Shown one piece after another: positions 7,558 through 15,287 of a stretch of DNA of 64,000 nucleotides. The stretch is from NCBI RefSeq assembly GCF_014873145.1, contig NZ_JADBEK010000001.1:7130001-7194000 (forward strand), written 5' to 3'. A program made the translations under genes and the position numbers. Each line of letters begins with the position of its first letter. The first letter of the stretch is position 1. The notes under the pieces are model-generated. The model worked only from the letters and a program-made list of their open reading frames with translations, did no database searches and was not told the DNA's origin. Source of the stretch: Nonomuraea angiospora. Its GTDB lineage: Bacteria; Actinomycetota; Actinomycetes; Streptosporangiales; Streptosporangiaceae.

Positions 7558-8667
7558 TCACCCTGGCGCCTTCCTGGAGTTCCTCCCCTCACCATAGATC
7601 TCCTCTCTGTGTGGAACGAGGTTCTCTGGGGCGTGCTGACCAGGGCTAACGTCTCCCAGGCGCGCCGGGAGGGTGCCGGTGCGCAGCATGTGTTTGCCGG
7701 CCACCGTGCGTTGGTGGCCGAGGACGTCGGCGGGCTGCCAGTGCACGTTGGTGGCCCAATTCAGGCGTTCGAACAGGCTGATGAGTGCGGCGGAGGGGTC
7801 GATCTGGCGGCCGGTGCGGCCGTGCCGGGCGCAGTTGGGCTGGCTGTGGTGGCCGTTGTGCCAGCTTTCCCCGAAGGACAGCAGGGCCAGCGGCCACAGG
7901 TCGGTGGAGCGGTCGTGGCGGCGGGTTTTGTGCGGCCGCTCGCCAATCACGTGGCACAGGGAGTTGACGCTCCAGGTCACGTGCTGCAGCAGGGCGATGC
8001 GGACCAGGCCGGCCCAGATGAACGCGGTCAGCCCACCGTAGAGGCTGCCGCTGATCGCCCAGCCCGCCGCGAACGGCAGGAGCAGGGAGGCGGCGCACAA
8101 GGCGGGGAAGGCGCGCGAGATACGCAGCATGGCCGGATCGTTGCGCAGCAGGTCGGGGGCATACCGTGTGGCCGAGGTGGGTTCGCTGGAAAACAGCCAG
8201 CCCAGGTGGGCATGGGCAAGGCCGCGCAGTTGTCCGCCGGGACCGGTGCCGTAGCGGTAGGGGGAGTGCGGGTCGCCCGGCTGGTCGGTGAAGGCGTGGT
8301 GGCGGCGGTGGACGGCCACCCAGTCGATCAGCTTGCCCTGGAAGCTCATCGACCCGGCCACGGCCAGGATAACGCGTAGCCAGGGGCGGGCGGTGAAGGA
8401 GCGGTGGGTCAGCAGCCGGTGGAAGCCGACCGTCACTCCCAGCCCGGTCGCGACGTAGAAGACGGCGGCCAGCAGCAGGTCGGTGAGGGTGACCCCACGT
8501 CCCCACGCCAGCCAGATTCCGGCGCCCAGCGCGATGAACGGCGCGATGACGATCGTGGCCGTCAGCGCCACCTGCCCGGCATGGACACTGAGGCGCTGCT
8601 GGGCGTGCGGGAACGGAGATCGCCCGTCGTATGCCGCAGCCGGGGCCTGGGCGCGCATCTCGCTCAC
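7558..8667 (-). CDS. Membrane acyl-CoA/fatty-acid desaturase
   Basis: 369 residues. The protein shows the three histidine boxes of the membrane di-iron desaturases: HRLLTH (83-88), HRRHH (120-124) and HNGHH (270-274), with hydrophobic pairs at about 33-55, 62-80 and 185-235. It is expected to introduce a cis double bond (delta-9 type) into acyl chains and so tune membrane fluidity. Its ATG overlaps the stop of the STAS gene by 4 bp (ATGA), so it should be translated together with the DUF5994-STAS pair. A 43-codon remnant of a second copy lies at 32676-32807, next to the duplicated block. Confidence 0.92.
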   Translation of the reverse strand: MSEMRAQAPAAAYDGRSPFPHAQQRLSVHAGQVALTATIVIAPFIALGAGIWLAWGRGVTLTDLLLAAVFYVATGLGVTVGFHRLLTHRSFTARPWLRVILAVAGSMSFQGKLIDWVAVHRRHHAFTDQPGDPHSPYRYGTGPGGQLRGLAHAHLGWLFSSEPTSATRYAPDLLRNDPAMLRISRAFPALCAASLLLPFAAGWAISGSLYGGLTAFIWAGLVRIALLQHVTWSVNSLCHVIGERPHKTRRHDRSTDLWPLALLSFGESWHNGHHSQPNCARHGRTGRQIDPSAALISLFERLNWATNVHWQPADVLGHQRTVAGKHMLRTGTLPARLGDVSPGQHAPENLVPHREEIYGEGRNSRKAPG

Positions 8668-8987
8668 GCCACCATCGGCAGGCCGCGGTCCAGGCCGGTG
8701 GTGCGCAGCAGCCGGGACATGAACGGGCGGGGCGCCCTCAGGGCCAAGGTGATGCCCATCCGCCGGGCGCGGTGCTGGATGCCTACCAGGACGGCCAAGC
8801 CGCCGGCGTCACAGAAGGACACCTGCGACAGGTCGATGATGAGCAGGCTCGTGCTGTAGTGCAGCGTGTTCAGCAGTCGCCGGCGAAGCGCTGCGCTGCT
8901 GAAGATGTCGATCTCGCCGGACAGATGAACGGTGGTCGTACTTGATGGGTTGGCCACGCCGAGTGGCGCGGTGTCGATGACGGTCAT
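8664..8987 (-). CDS. STAS-domain anti-anti-sigma-like protein, copy A
   Basis: 107 residues, a single STAS domain (TTVHLSGEIDIFSSAALRRRLL, LLIIDLSQVSFCDAGGLAVLVGIQ). In SpoIIAA/RsbV proteins the loop reads Asp-Ser-Ser-Gly-Leu and the second Ser is phosphorylated by the anti-sigma kinase. Here it is Asp60-Ala61-Gly62-Gly63-Leu, so neither serine is present. It may be a constitutively active antagonist or work without phosphorylation. The ribosome-binding site is AAAGGAG. It lies downstream of DUF5994 copy A and overlaps the desaturase start. No RsbW-like kinase is seen in the window. Confidence 0.9.
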   Translation of the reverse strand: MTVIDTAPLGVANPSSTTTVHLSGEIDIFSSAALRRRLLNTLHYSTSLLIIDLSQVSFCDAGGLAVLVGIQHRARRMGITLALRAPRPFMSRLLRTTGLDRGLPMVA

Positions 8988-9192
8988 GGAAGTCTCCTTT
9001 GGAGAAGCTGAAACGAGCTGAGATGCCTGCCGACCGGAAAGCCGGTCCGCCGCCAGAACGGGCGGTCCTGGAACCGTTCGATCCGGTCGGCAGACGCACG
9101 CGGGTCACGCCGGTGCTGACGGCCGTCTGGTGGAGGAGGGCATCTCTTGGCCGATGAGCGACCCGCCCTCGTTCTCGCAGCAGCCCGTGCCG

Positions 9193-9702
9193 TCAGCGGC
9201 CGTCCGCGCGCAGGGGCGCAGCGGGGTTGGGCGGCAAGCGCGCGACGGTGAGAATGTCGTCGATGCTCAAGCCGGCGGTGTCCTGGGCGGTGAGCTTGAG
9301 CGTGGCCTCGGCAGGTCCGGCGGCGGTGTCCGGCGGGATGACCAGCAGTACGACCGGCTCGCCGGCCGCGAAGATGAGAGTGATCAGGCGCGGGTCGGTG
9401 TGGCGGAACCAGCCGATGCGAACCTGACGCCCGCATGCCGGGATGCGGTGCGGGATGCTCTGCCACGCGTCGCGATGCAGGCCGATGCGCAGCGTGACTC
9501 GATCAAGCAGCCGGTCCACGGCGGCGATGAGGCCGGGTAGTTCGGCGGCCGCGTCGCGGGAGTAGGGCCACCAGGCCCCGTCCACCACGGCTCGCCGATC
9601 CAGCACCGGGTGGAGACCGAGCCGTAGCGCGGAATCGACCCGAGGCATCGCGGGCGCGGTGGAGCTGAGCGGTGCGGGTCGAGAAAGAAGTGCCGGCGTC
9701 AT
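9193..9702 (-). CDS. DUF5994 family protein, copy A (3' end shortened)
   Basis: 169 residues from the ATG at 9702, the start shared with copy B (MTPxLLSxPAPLS). The DUF5994 hallmarks are present: VDGAWWPYSRDAAAELPGLIAAV, DAWQSIPHRIPACGR, VRIGWFR and VVLLVIPPDTAAGPA. The function of the family is unknown. Compared with copy B, the frame shifts near the end: B continues into a tail with a WENEGGS motif, while here that tail (ENEGGSLIGQE) is in another frame after the stop. First gene of the DUF5994-STAS-desaturase unit, with a conserved leader. Confidence 0.85.
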   Translation of the reverse strand: MTPALLSRPAPLSSTAPAMPRVDSALRLGLHPVLDRRAVVDGAWWPYSRDAAAELPGLIAAVDRLLDRVTLRIGLHRDAWQSIPHRIPACGRQVRIGWFRHTDPRLITLIFAAGEPVVLLVIPPDTAAGPAEATLKLTAQDTAGLSIDDILTVARLPPNPAAPLRADGR

Positions 9703-9720
9703 GGTCGCCTGACCTGTCCA

Positions 9721-9739
9721 GGCCCCCGAAAGGGGGGCC
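9721..9739 (-). promoter_or_regulatory. Leader hairpin of DUF5994 copy A
   Basis: GGCCCCC and GGGGGCC arms around a short GAAA-containing loop. It ends 18 nt upstream of the start codon. Copies B and C have a hairpin of different sequence (33869-33886 and 13447-13461), also exactly 18 nt before the ATG. Confidence 0.5.
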
Positions 9740-9760
9740 ACGGTGAGTGATTCGCCAGAG

Positions 9761-9792
9761 GCGACGCGGACCTGAATGCCAACGCTCGAAAA
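9761..9792 (-). promoter_or_regulatory. Conserved upstream block of DUF5994 genes, copy A
   Basis: The block GCGACGCGGACCTGAATG, continuing CCAACGCTCGAAAA, recurs almost unchanged at 13480-13510 (copy C) and 33905-33936 (copy B), although the coding sequence of C has diverged strongly. It is likely to hold the promoter or an operator. On the minus strand it contains a TTGGCA that could serve as a -35 element, but no clear -10 was found. Confidence 0.5.
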
Positions 9793-9817
9793 GACCCCGG
9801 TGTCTTCACTCTACCGG

Positions 9818-9849
9818 CTACTTCCGGAATTCCCTAATTCCGGAAGTAG
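9818..9849. other. dif-like palindrome next to the recombinase gene
   Basis: Perfect 13-bp arms CTACTTCCGGAAT and ATTCCGGAAGTAG separated by 6 bp (TCCCTA), ending 9 bp before the recombinase ATG. This is the arm-spacer-arm geometry of a tyrosine-recombinase core site such as dif. The core octamer TTCCGGAA occurs at 9822, 9838, 9864 and 9909. It is a candidate crossover site or autoregulatory site. Block B keeps two octamers but has lost the palindrome. Confidence 0.5.
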
Positions 9850-9858
9850 ACTGGGTAG

Positions 9859-10875
9859 ATGACTTCCGGAAACTCACCTTCAGAGCTCACGCAACCGGCC
9901 GGAGTAGCTTCCGGAAACGCAAGCCGATCGCGGGCCGTGCCGCTCTCCGCTCCCCACGCCGCCGTCCTGGCCGACTACACCGCCGCACTCGAGCACGCCC
10001 CGCTGGCCGACTCCACCAAGACCAAGTACGCCTCCCGGCTGCGCGGCTACCTGGCCTGGCTGGCCGGCCAAGCCGACGCCGGCGCCCTGAACGGCGACCC
10101 GCTCAACGACCCGGTCGCCGCCACCGGCGCGGTACGCGACTTCCGCCGCCACCTCAAAAACGGCCGCCGCGCCCCCAACACCATCGACACCTACCTGTCG
10201 GCCATCGACGACTTCTACGCCCGCCAAGGCCTCGGCAAGCCCCAAGCAGGCCGCGAACGCGACACCCGCCGCACCGCCCCCCGCACCGCCCCCCGCGCCC
10301 TGGACGCCCGGCGCGCCCGCCGCTACCTCCGCCACGTCCAGCTCACCGCATCCCCACGGGACAAGGCCATCGCCCTGCTGCCTTACTACGCGGGCCTGCG
10401 CATTTCCGAAGTCGTCGGCCTCGACCTGACCGACGTACGCCTGTCGGCCCGCAAAGGCGAACTCCGCATCCGCGGAAAAGGCCGCGACGCCGGCAAGATC
10501 CGCCTGCTGCCCGTCCACCCCGACCTGCGCCAGGCCCTGGCCGACTGGCTGGCAACTCGCACCGGCTGGAAGGGAGCCGGCACCCACACCGCGCTGTTCC
10601 TCAACCACCGCGGCGCCCGGCTGAGCGACCGCGCAGCCCGAGAGATCATCACCGGCCTCGGCGACGCCATCGGCCTGGGCGACGACCCCACCGAGCCCTT
10701 CAGCCCACACGTCCTGCGCCACACCTTCGCCACCCAGCTCATCCGCGACGGCAAGGACCCCATTCTGGTTGCCGAGTTGCTGGGGCACAGCTCGTTGGAC
10801 ACCACCCGCCGCTACGCCCTGCCCACGGAAGCTGACAAGGCCGCCGCCCTGGACGCTCTCATCACCGATCACTGA
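9859..10875 (+). CDS. Tyrosine recombinase (XerC/D-like), copy A, intact
   Basis: 338 residues with an N-terminal SAM-like core-binding domain (residues about 35-125: ADYTAALEHAPLADSTKTKYASRLRGYLAWL) and a catalytic domain. Catalytic residues are all visible: Arg181 (YYAGLRISEV), Lys207 or Lys213 in the beta hairpin, His284 and Arg287 (HVLRH), His310 (LLGHSS) and Tyr319 (TTRRYA). It should be an active strand-exchange enzyme. It is transcribed divergently from the DUF5994 operon and sits beside a dif-like palindrome. Copy B at 33973 has lost its active site. Confidence 0.9.
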   Translation: MTSGNSPSELTQPAGVASGNASRSRAVPLSAPHAAVLADYTAALEHAPLADSTKTKYASRLRGYLAWLAGQADAGALNGDPLNDPVAATGAVRDFRRHLKNGRRAPNTIDTYLSAIDDFYARQGLGKPQAGRERDTRRTAPRTAPRALDARRARRYLRHVQLTASPRDKAIALLPYYAGLRISEVVGLDLTDVRLSARKGELRIRGKGRDAGKIRLLPVHPDLRQALADWLATRTGWKGAGTHTALFLNHRGARLSDRAAREIITGLGDAIGLGDDPTEPFSPHVLRHTFATQLIRDGKDPILVAELLGHSSLDTTRRYALPTEADKAAALDALITDH

Positions 10876-11056
10876 CCGGAGCCACACCAGAGCAAACAAA
10901 CCGGTTCGGAGCGGGTGGCGTGATTGTCACTCCGTATCCCAGCTTGATCGGAGGGCACCGCATCCGCGCCACAGTAGGCGAATGTGGAGGGCAGCCGCCT
11001 ACAGCGTTCGACGCTGGGCAGGGGTCCCTTGCGGATTCTGGCGAAAGGAGCCGGCT

Positions 11057-11317
11057 GTGCCTGAGAATGTCGCACTGATCATTCGATTCCACCTGATGAG
11101 CGGCGAAGACGTCTCCGTGATGAGCGGGGACTTCGACGGAGAGCCGGAGGCGGTGGCGGCGATCGCTCATGCTATGGACGAGCGGCGCAGCCTGGTGTTG
11201 ATGCGGGCGAGATATGGCCGTGAGACCGACGTGAACGGCGTAGTCGTCAACCTCGCCAACGTGGTGTCGGCGCGTGTGTCGAAGACAGCCAGCGCCGAGG
11301 CGGGCCAGTACCTGTAG
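11057..11317 (+). CDS. Hypothetical 86-residue protein
   Basis: The GTG at 11057 follows an AAAGGAG ribosome-binding site 6 bp away. The product (PENVALIIRFHLMSGEDVSVM...) is predicted to be alpha/beta, soluble and acidic, ending in a conserved-looking VVVNLANVVSARVSK segment. No family was recognised. It lies between the recombinase and the universal stress protein on the same strand; the 181-bp gap to the recombinase makes co-transcription uncertain. Confidence 0.6.
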   Translation: MPENVALIIRFHLMSGEDVSVMSGDFDGEPEAVAAIAHAMDERRSLVLMRARYGRETDVNGVVVNLANVVSARVSKTASAEAGQYL

Positions 11318-11549
11318 CGGTGGGCTGCCACGACACGCCCTGACATTGGCCAGCCGGACGGTGTCCTCGGCGAACCTCTCACCGGAGCCCGGGCGTGGTC
11401 CGGCTGAGGTCGTCGATGAAGGCGAACATACGCCCATCAAGGGCTGATCCGATTGTTGCTACGTAAGATCGTCGCCGGGGTGACCGGAAACACCTCCGCC
11501 CACCGGCAAGCTCACGTCCGAAGCAGAAAGTTCCCTCGTGGGAGGCAGG

Positions 11550-12428
11550 ATGAGCGATCAGGGCAACAGGCGGTCCATCCTGGTCGGCTACGACGAATCG
11601 CCGGGAAGTGAGCAGGCGTTGCGCTGGGCGGTCGAAGAGGCGCGGCTGCGTCGACTTCCCATGCTGGTCTGTCACGCTTGGCAGTGGCCATACCCTTTGC
11701 GCCCCATCAGCGAGCAGGTGCTGGTGCACCTCGAGAATATCGCCACCAACGTGGTGCACAACGGTGTCGACCACGCGCGCGGATTCGACGCCCGTGTCGA
11801 GGTCCGGCCGTTGCTGGCCAAGGGTCCGGTTTCGGCGGTGTTGTTGGATGCGGCACACGAGGCCGCGCTCGTGGTGTTGGGTTCCCGAGGGGTAGGAGGC
11901 TTCGAGGACCTGCGGGTGGGGTCAGCAGCCGTGCAGGTCCCCGCTTACAGCGTCAGGCCCGTCATTGTGGTACGGCCGGAGGAACCGGCAGGTCAGAGCA
12001 GTGTACGGGTCGTGGTCGGCATCGACGGCTCGCCCGCCAGCCAGGCGGCGTTCGCTTTCGCCCTGGAGGAGGCCGCATTGCGTGGCGGGACAGTGAGGGC
12101 CATTTGCGGCTGGTGGGATCCCGGAGCTCTGCCAGGGCCTGATCAACTTCCCTTTGTGGACGCCGCGACGATGCGCGCTGGAGCTGAGGCCCGCTTCCAG
12201 CAGGTGATGTCGGTACCGACCTCCCAGTACCCAGATGTGCCGGTGACGACCGACTTTGTGGACGAGCGTCCCCCGCGGGCGATCGTCGAAGCCGCCAAGG
12301 GCGCGTCATTGCTCGTGCTGGGAGGACACGGGCCCGGTGTGAGGTCTGGCGCCCTGTTGGGAGTGGTTACCCAGGCTGCGCTATCCGAAGTTCACTGCCC
12401 GGTGGCCGTGATCCCGTTCCCGAACTGA
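11550..12428 (+). CDS. Tandem universal stress protein (UspA family)
   Basis: 292 residues from the ATG at 11550, which follows a GGGAGG site. It has two Usp domains: residues about 10-140 (SILVGYDESPGSEQALRWAVEEA, ALVVLGSRGVGGF) and about 150-290 (VRVVVGIDGSPASQAAFAFALEEA, LLVLGGHGPG, HCPVAVIPF). The GxxG-type nucleotide-binding loops suggest ATP binding. Such tandem Usp proteins in actinobacteria are usually induced in stress or low oxygen. It sits between two DUF5994-STAS loci. Confidence 0.92.
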   Translation: MSDQGNRRSILVGYDESPGSEQALRWAVEEARLRRLPMLVCHAWQWPYPLRPISEQVLVHLENIATNVVHNGVDHARGFDARVEVRPLLAKGPVSAVLLDAAHEAALVVLGSRGVGGFEDLRVGSAAVQVPAYSVRPVIVVRPEEPAGQSSVRVVVGIDGSPASQAAFAFALEEAALRGGTVRAICGWWDPGALPGPDQLPFVDAATMRAGAEARFQQVMSVPTSQYPDVPVTTDFVDERPPRAIVEAAKGASLLVLGGHGPGVRSGALLGVVTQAALSEVHCPVAVIPFPN

Positions 12429-12525
12429 TCCGTCCTGACTCTGCCAGAGGTCACGCCGGCCTCCGGACCGCCTTCCGAACCTCTGAGTGCCGGGCCTCTT
12501 CACCCGGTGGCAGAGAAGCCACGCT

Positions 12526-13428
12526 TCACACCATCGGCAGGCTGCGGTCCAGGCCGGTAATGTGCAGCAGTTTGGACATGACTGGGCGGGGCGCGGCCAG
12601 GGCCAGGGTGATACCCATGGTTCGGGCGCTGCGCTGGATGCCGACCAGGACGGCCAGGCCGGCGGCATCGCAGAATGACACCGCGGACAGATCGAGGATG
12701 AGCAGGCTCGTGCTGTACTTCAGGGTGCCCAGCAGACGCGAGCGCAGCGCCGGGCTGGTGCAGATGTCGATCTCGCCGGCGAGGCGGACAGTGGTCGGCA
12801 CCGTTGGATCGGCTCTGCCGAGCGGGAAGGCGTCGGTGACGGTCACGCCATGCTCCGATCGGAGGAGAGACGCGCGTGGCTTCCGGTCGGCTTGACCGGC
12901 TCGCTGCCCGCGGGGTACGTCTTGTGGATCCTGTTCGATGACAAATCCGCCCTCGTTCTCCCAGCCGGCCGAGGCGTCGGCCTCCGGCGTGCTGGCGACG
13001 GGCTCGGCGGGCCGGTACGCGCTGAGCAAGTGCGCCGCCTGGTGAGGTCCCGCGTCGGGCGGAACAACCAACAGCGTGACGGGTTCGGTCCCCGTGACGG
13101 TCAGGACGATCAGGTGCGGATCGGCCCCACGCAAGCAGTCCACCCTGACCTCCCGGCCGCGAGCGGGGATACGGTAGGGGATGTCGTCCCAGGCATCGGC
13201 GCGCAGGCCGACGCACTGCGTGATCCGGCTCAGTCGCTGGTCGACCGCGGCAATGAGATCGGGCAGTTCGGCGGCGGCGTTGCGGGAGTAGGGCCACCAC
13301 ACTCCAGCTGTGGCGTCCCGCCGGTAAAGGATGGGATCAAGCCGGAGCCGGACCGCGGAGTCGATCGCGGGGTGCGTGTCGGCAACGGCGTTCAGCGGTG
13401 CGGGATTTGTAAGCAGTGCGAGGTTCAT
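12526..13428 (-). CDS. Fused DUF5994-STAS protein (copy C)
   Basis: 300 residues. Residues about 1-140 are DUF5994 (GVWWPYSRNAAAELPDLIAAV, DAWDDIPYRIPARGREVRV, PVTLLVVPPDAGPHQ). A linker with the WENEGG motif follows at about 155-190. Residues about 195-300 are a STAS domain (PTTVRLAGEIDICTSPALRSRLL, SAVSFCDAAGLAVLVGIQ). The two genes of blocks A and B are thus one polypeptide here, which is strong evidence that they act together. The usual phosphoacceptor serines are replaced by Ala-Ala. Upstream elements match those of copies A and B. It is convergent with the Usp gene. Confidence 0.9.
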   Translation of the reverse strand: MNLALLTNPAPLNAVADTHPAIDSAVRLRLDPILYRRDATAGVWWPYSRNAAAELPDLIAAVDQRLSRITQCVGLRADAWDDIPYRIPARGREVRVDCLRGADPHLIVLTVTGTEPVTLLVVPPDAGPHQAAHLLSAYRPAEPVASTPEADASAGWENEGGFVIEQDPQDVPRGQRAGQADRKPRASLLRSEHGVTVTDAFPLGRADPTVPTTVRLAGEIDICTSPALRSRLLGTLKYSTSLLILDLSAVSFCDAAGLAVLVGIQRSARTMGITLALAAPRPVMSKLLHITGLDRSLPMV

Positions 13429-13446
13429 GATCGTTGGCCTGTCTGG

Positions 13447-13461
13447 GCCCTCTCAAAGGGC
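13447..13461 (-). promoter_or_regulatory. Leader hairpin of copy C
   Basis: GCCC and GGGC arms around a 7-nt loop, ending 18 nt before the ATG at 13428. The arms are weaker than in A and B, but the position is the same. Confidence 0.35.
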
Positions 13462-13479
13462 TGTCGTCTATCGCCGGGG

Positions 13480-13510
13480 GCGACGCCGACCTGAATGCCA
13501 ACGCTCAAAA
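13480..13510 (-). promoter_or_regulatory. Conserved upstream block of DUF5994 genes, copy C
   Basis: GCGACGCCGACCTGAATG continuing CCAACGCTCAAAA matches copy A at nearly every base, while the downstream gene shares only partial protein identity with A. The 390 bp from 13511 to 13900 is an AT-richer divergent promoter region with no other gene recognised. Confidence 0.5.
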
Positions 13511-13900
13511 AATCCTCGGTACTTTGATTATACCGCTAGATCCCGAAATTACTTTATGCTGAATGCAAAAGCCTGTCGCTCAGGCTGCGGCGAACCGCGC
13601 GGTTCCAGGCGGGTAGATGAGCAGGCAGCCCTCCCACCTCGGTTATACCACGCGCCTGTATACGCAACACCAGTGTTGCCGCGTACCCGGAATTCTTGGA
13701 CTTCCTGCCCATCACTGCTTCTCGTCCCCCCACTCACCCACCACAATCATTCACGCCCCCTACACGGATACCGCGATACGTGAGATATGGATTGGGCGGC
13801 GTATGGTGGATTCACCTGGGACATTCCGCATGTCGGCAGCCGCGTCGACGTCACCTCAGGCACAGCCGGCCTTTCACGCCGGAGACAGGCGGCACGCCAG

Positions 13901-15223
13901 ATGCCGAACCACCATCCACCGGTCACGCCCCTCGCTCTCCAGCCGGCCCGGGTGTTCCTGGAGCCGACGCTGACCCGGGACGGAACGCTCGACGGCGCCT
14001 GGTGGCCCCACTCCACCGACCTCCAGCGCGAACTGCCCGCCCTCATCCGCATCCTCCAGGACCGGCTCGGTCCCATCCTCCGGGTCCGGCTCGACACGGC
14101 CGCATGGGACGGCATCCCTGCCCACCTGTTTGTCGACGGCCGGTTCCTGCGCGTCAGCGGCCTCCCGGCGGTACCCAACACGATCAGAGTGATCCGCGGC
14201 AACCAGGACGGCTTCCTGCTCCTGGTCATCCCACCCGACACCACCGGACCCATCGCCGCCGCCGCGATGAGAACCGCCGCACGAACAGGCAACACGTTGT
14301 CCGCGAACGAGATCCTCGCCCACTGCCACTCGGCCGCCCACGGCGGCATACCGAGCACGAGGATGCGCCGCTACCGCGACTCCGACGCAGACGCCGTGCT
14401 CGCGCTGATCGACGCCGACCGCCTGCCCGGCCAGCCTGCGTGCACGCCCGACAAGCTCGGCCAAGCCGTGTCCGGGTTGTCTCAGCGCGACCCGGCCCTT
14501 TGGGCCGATCTCGAACACTCCAGAACCGACGTGCTGGTGGATCAGGACGACCGGGTCATAGGCGCAGTGTCCTGCGCGGTGCATCACAACGACAGCACCG
14601 GGCAGATCCTGTGGTTGCACGGACGGGAGATCCTGGACGTCGTCGAGGCCCTCGTCTCCCACGCCCTGCGCGAGCTCGGCGGCAGGGACATCATCCACGC
14701 CTTCACTGCCGCGCTCGGCCTCGGGCTCGCCGCCCTGCCGACAGGCCGCCGACCCGTCACCACAAAAGTACTCGAGCGCGCCGGGTTCGCCGGACGAAAC
14801 TCCTGGCGATACCTACACCGCACCACACCACGTGACCTCGATGCCATGGCATGCTCGTTGGTCGAGGTGGTCTGCAGCAAAGCTCCGCCGGGATGGTGGC
14901 TCAAAGCCCGAAATGACGACTGCTCCGCCCAACTCGTCGCCCAAGAGCCGACGGACGGCCTCGGCGTCCTGTGGTGGTTCGGGGCGGACGCCGGCCACGC
15001 CGACGAGACGCTCGAACGAGCGCTCCTCCAGGAGGCCGACGGCCTCCTGCGCAAACATGGAGCGTCGGAGATCACCCTGTACGCGGCGGGCGATCCGGAA
15101 CCGGCCTGGGCACCGTTCGACGCCGGCTTCACCGAAATCGACCATCTCGTCTCCTACACCCGACGAACGTCCCCGCTGGCCGCCCGACCCGTCGCCCGGC
15201 GAAGCGCTGATCAGGGGCCCTGA
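13901..15223 (+). CDS. DUF5994 protein fused to GNAT-like acetyltransferase domains
   Basis: About 440 residues. The first 130 are DUF5994 (LDGAWWPHSTDLQRELPALIRIL, DTAAWDGIPAHLFVDGRFLRV, GFLLLVIPPDTTG). A GNAT-like domain starts at RMRRYRDSDADAVLALIDADRLPG and ends near a RAGFAGRNSWRYLHR block. A second GNAT-like part (LLRKHGASEITLYAAGDPEPAWAPFDAGFTEIDHLVSYTRR) completes the protein. The start is uncertain: an in-frame ATG at 13787 is also possible and neither has a strong ribosome-binding site. Divergent from the fused DUF5994-STAS gene. Confidence 0.85.
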   Translation: MPNHHPPVTPLALQPARVFLEPTLTRDGTLDGAWWPHSTDLQRELPALIRILQDRLGPILRVRLDTAAWDGIPAHLFVDGRFLRVSGLPAVPNTIRVIRGNQDGFLLLVIPPDTTGPIAAAAMRTAARTGNTLSANEILAHCHSAAHGGIPSTRMRRYRDSDADAVLALIDADRLPGQPACTPDKLGQAVSGLSQRDPALWADLEHSRTDVLVDQDDRVIGAVSCAVHHNDSTGQILWLHGREILDVVEALVSHALRELGGRDIIHAFTAALGLGLAALPTGRRPVTTKVLERAGFAGRNSWRYLHRTTPRDLDAMACSLVEVVCSKAPPGWWLKARNDDCSAQLVAQEPTDGLGVLWWFGADAGHADETLERALLQEADGLLRKHGASEITLYAAGDPEPAWAPFDAGFTEIDHLVSYTRRTSPLAARPVARRSADQGP

Positions 15224-15287
15224 TACTGGACGCCGCCGCCTGGTCGGACACGGCGCGCCGGTCCCCTTGGGACAGCCACCGGCTGCC

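Noticed and set aside
9880..10899. 339-codon minus-strand open frame
   Set aside because: Antisense to the intact tyrosine recombinase.
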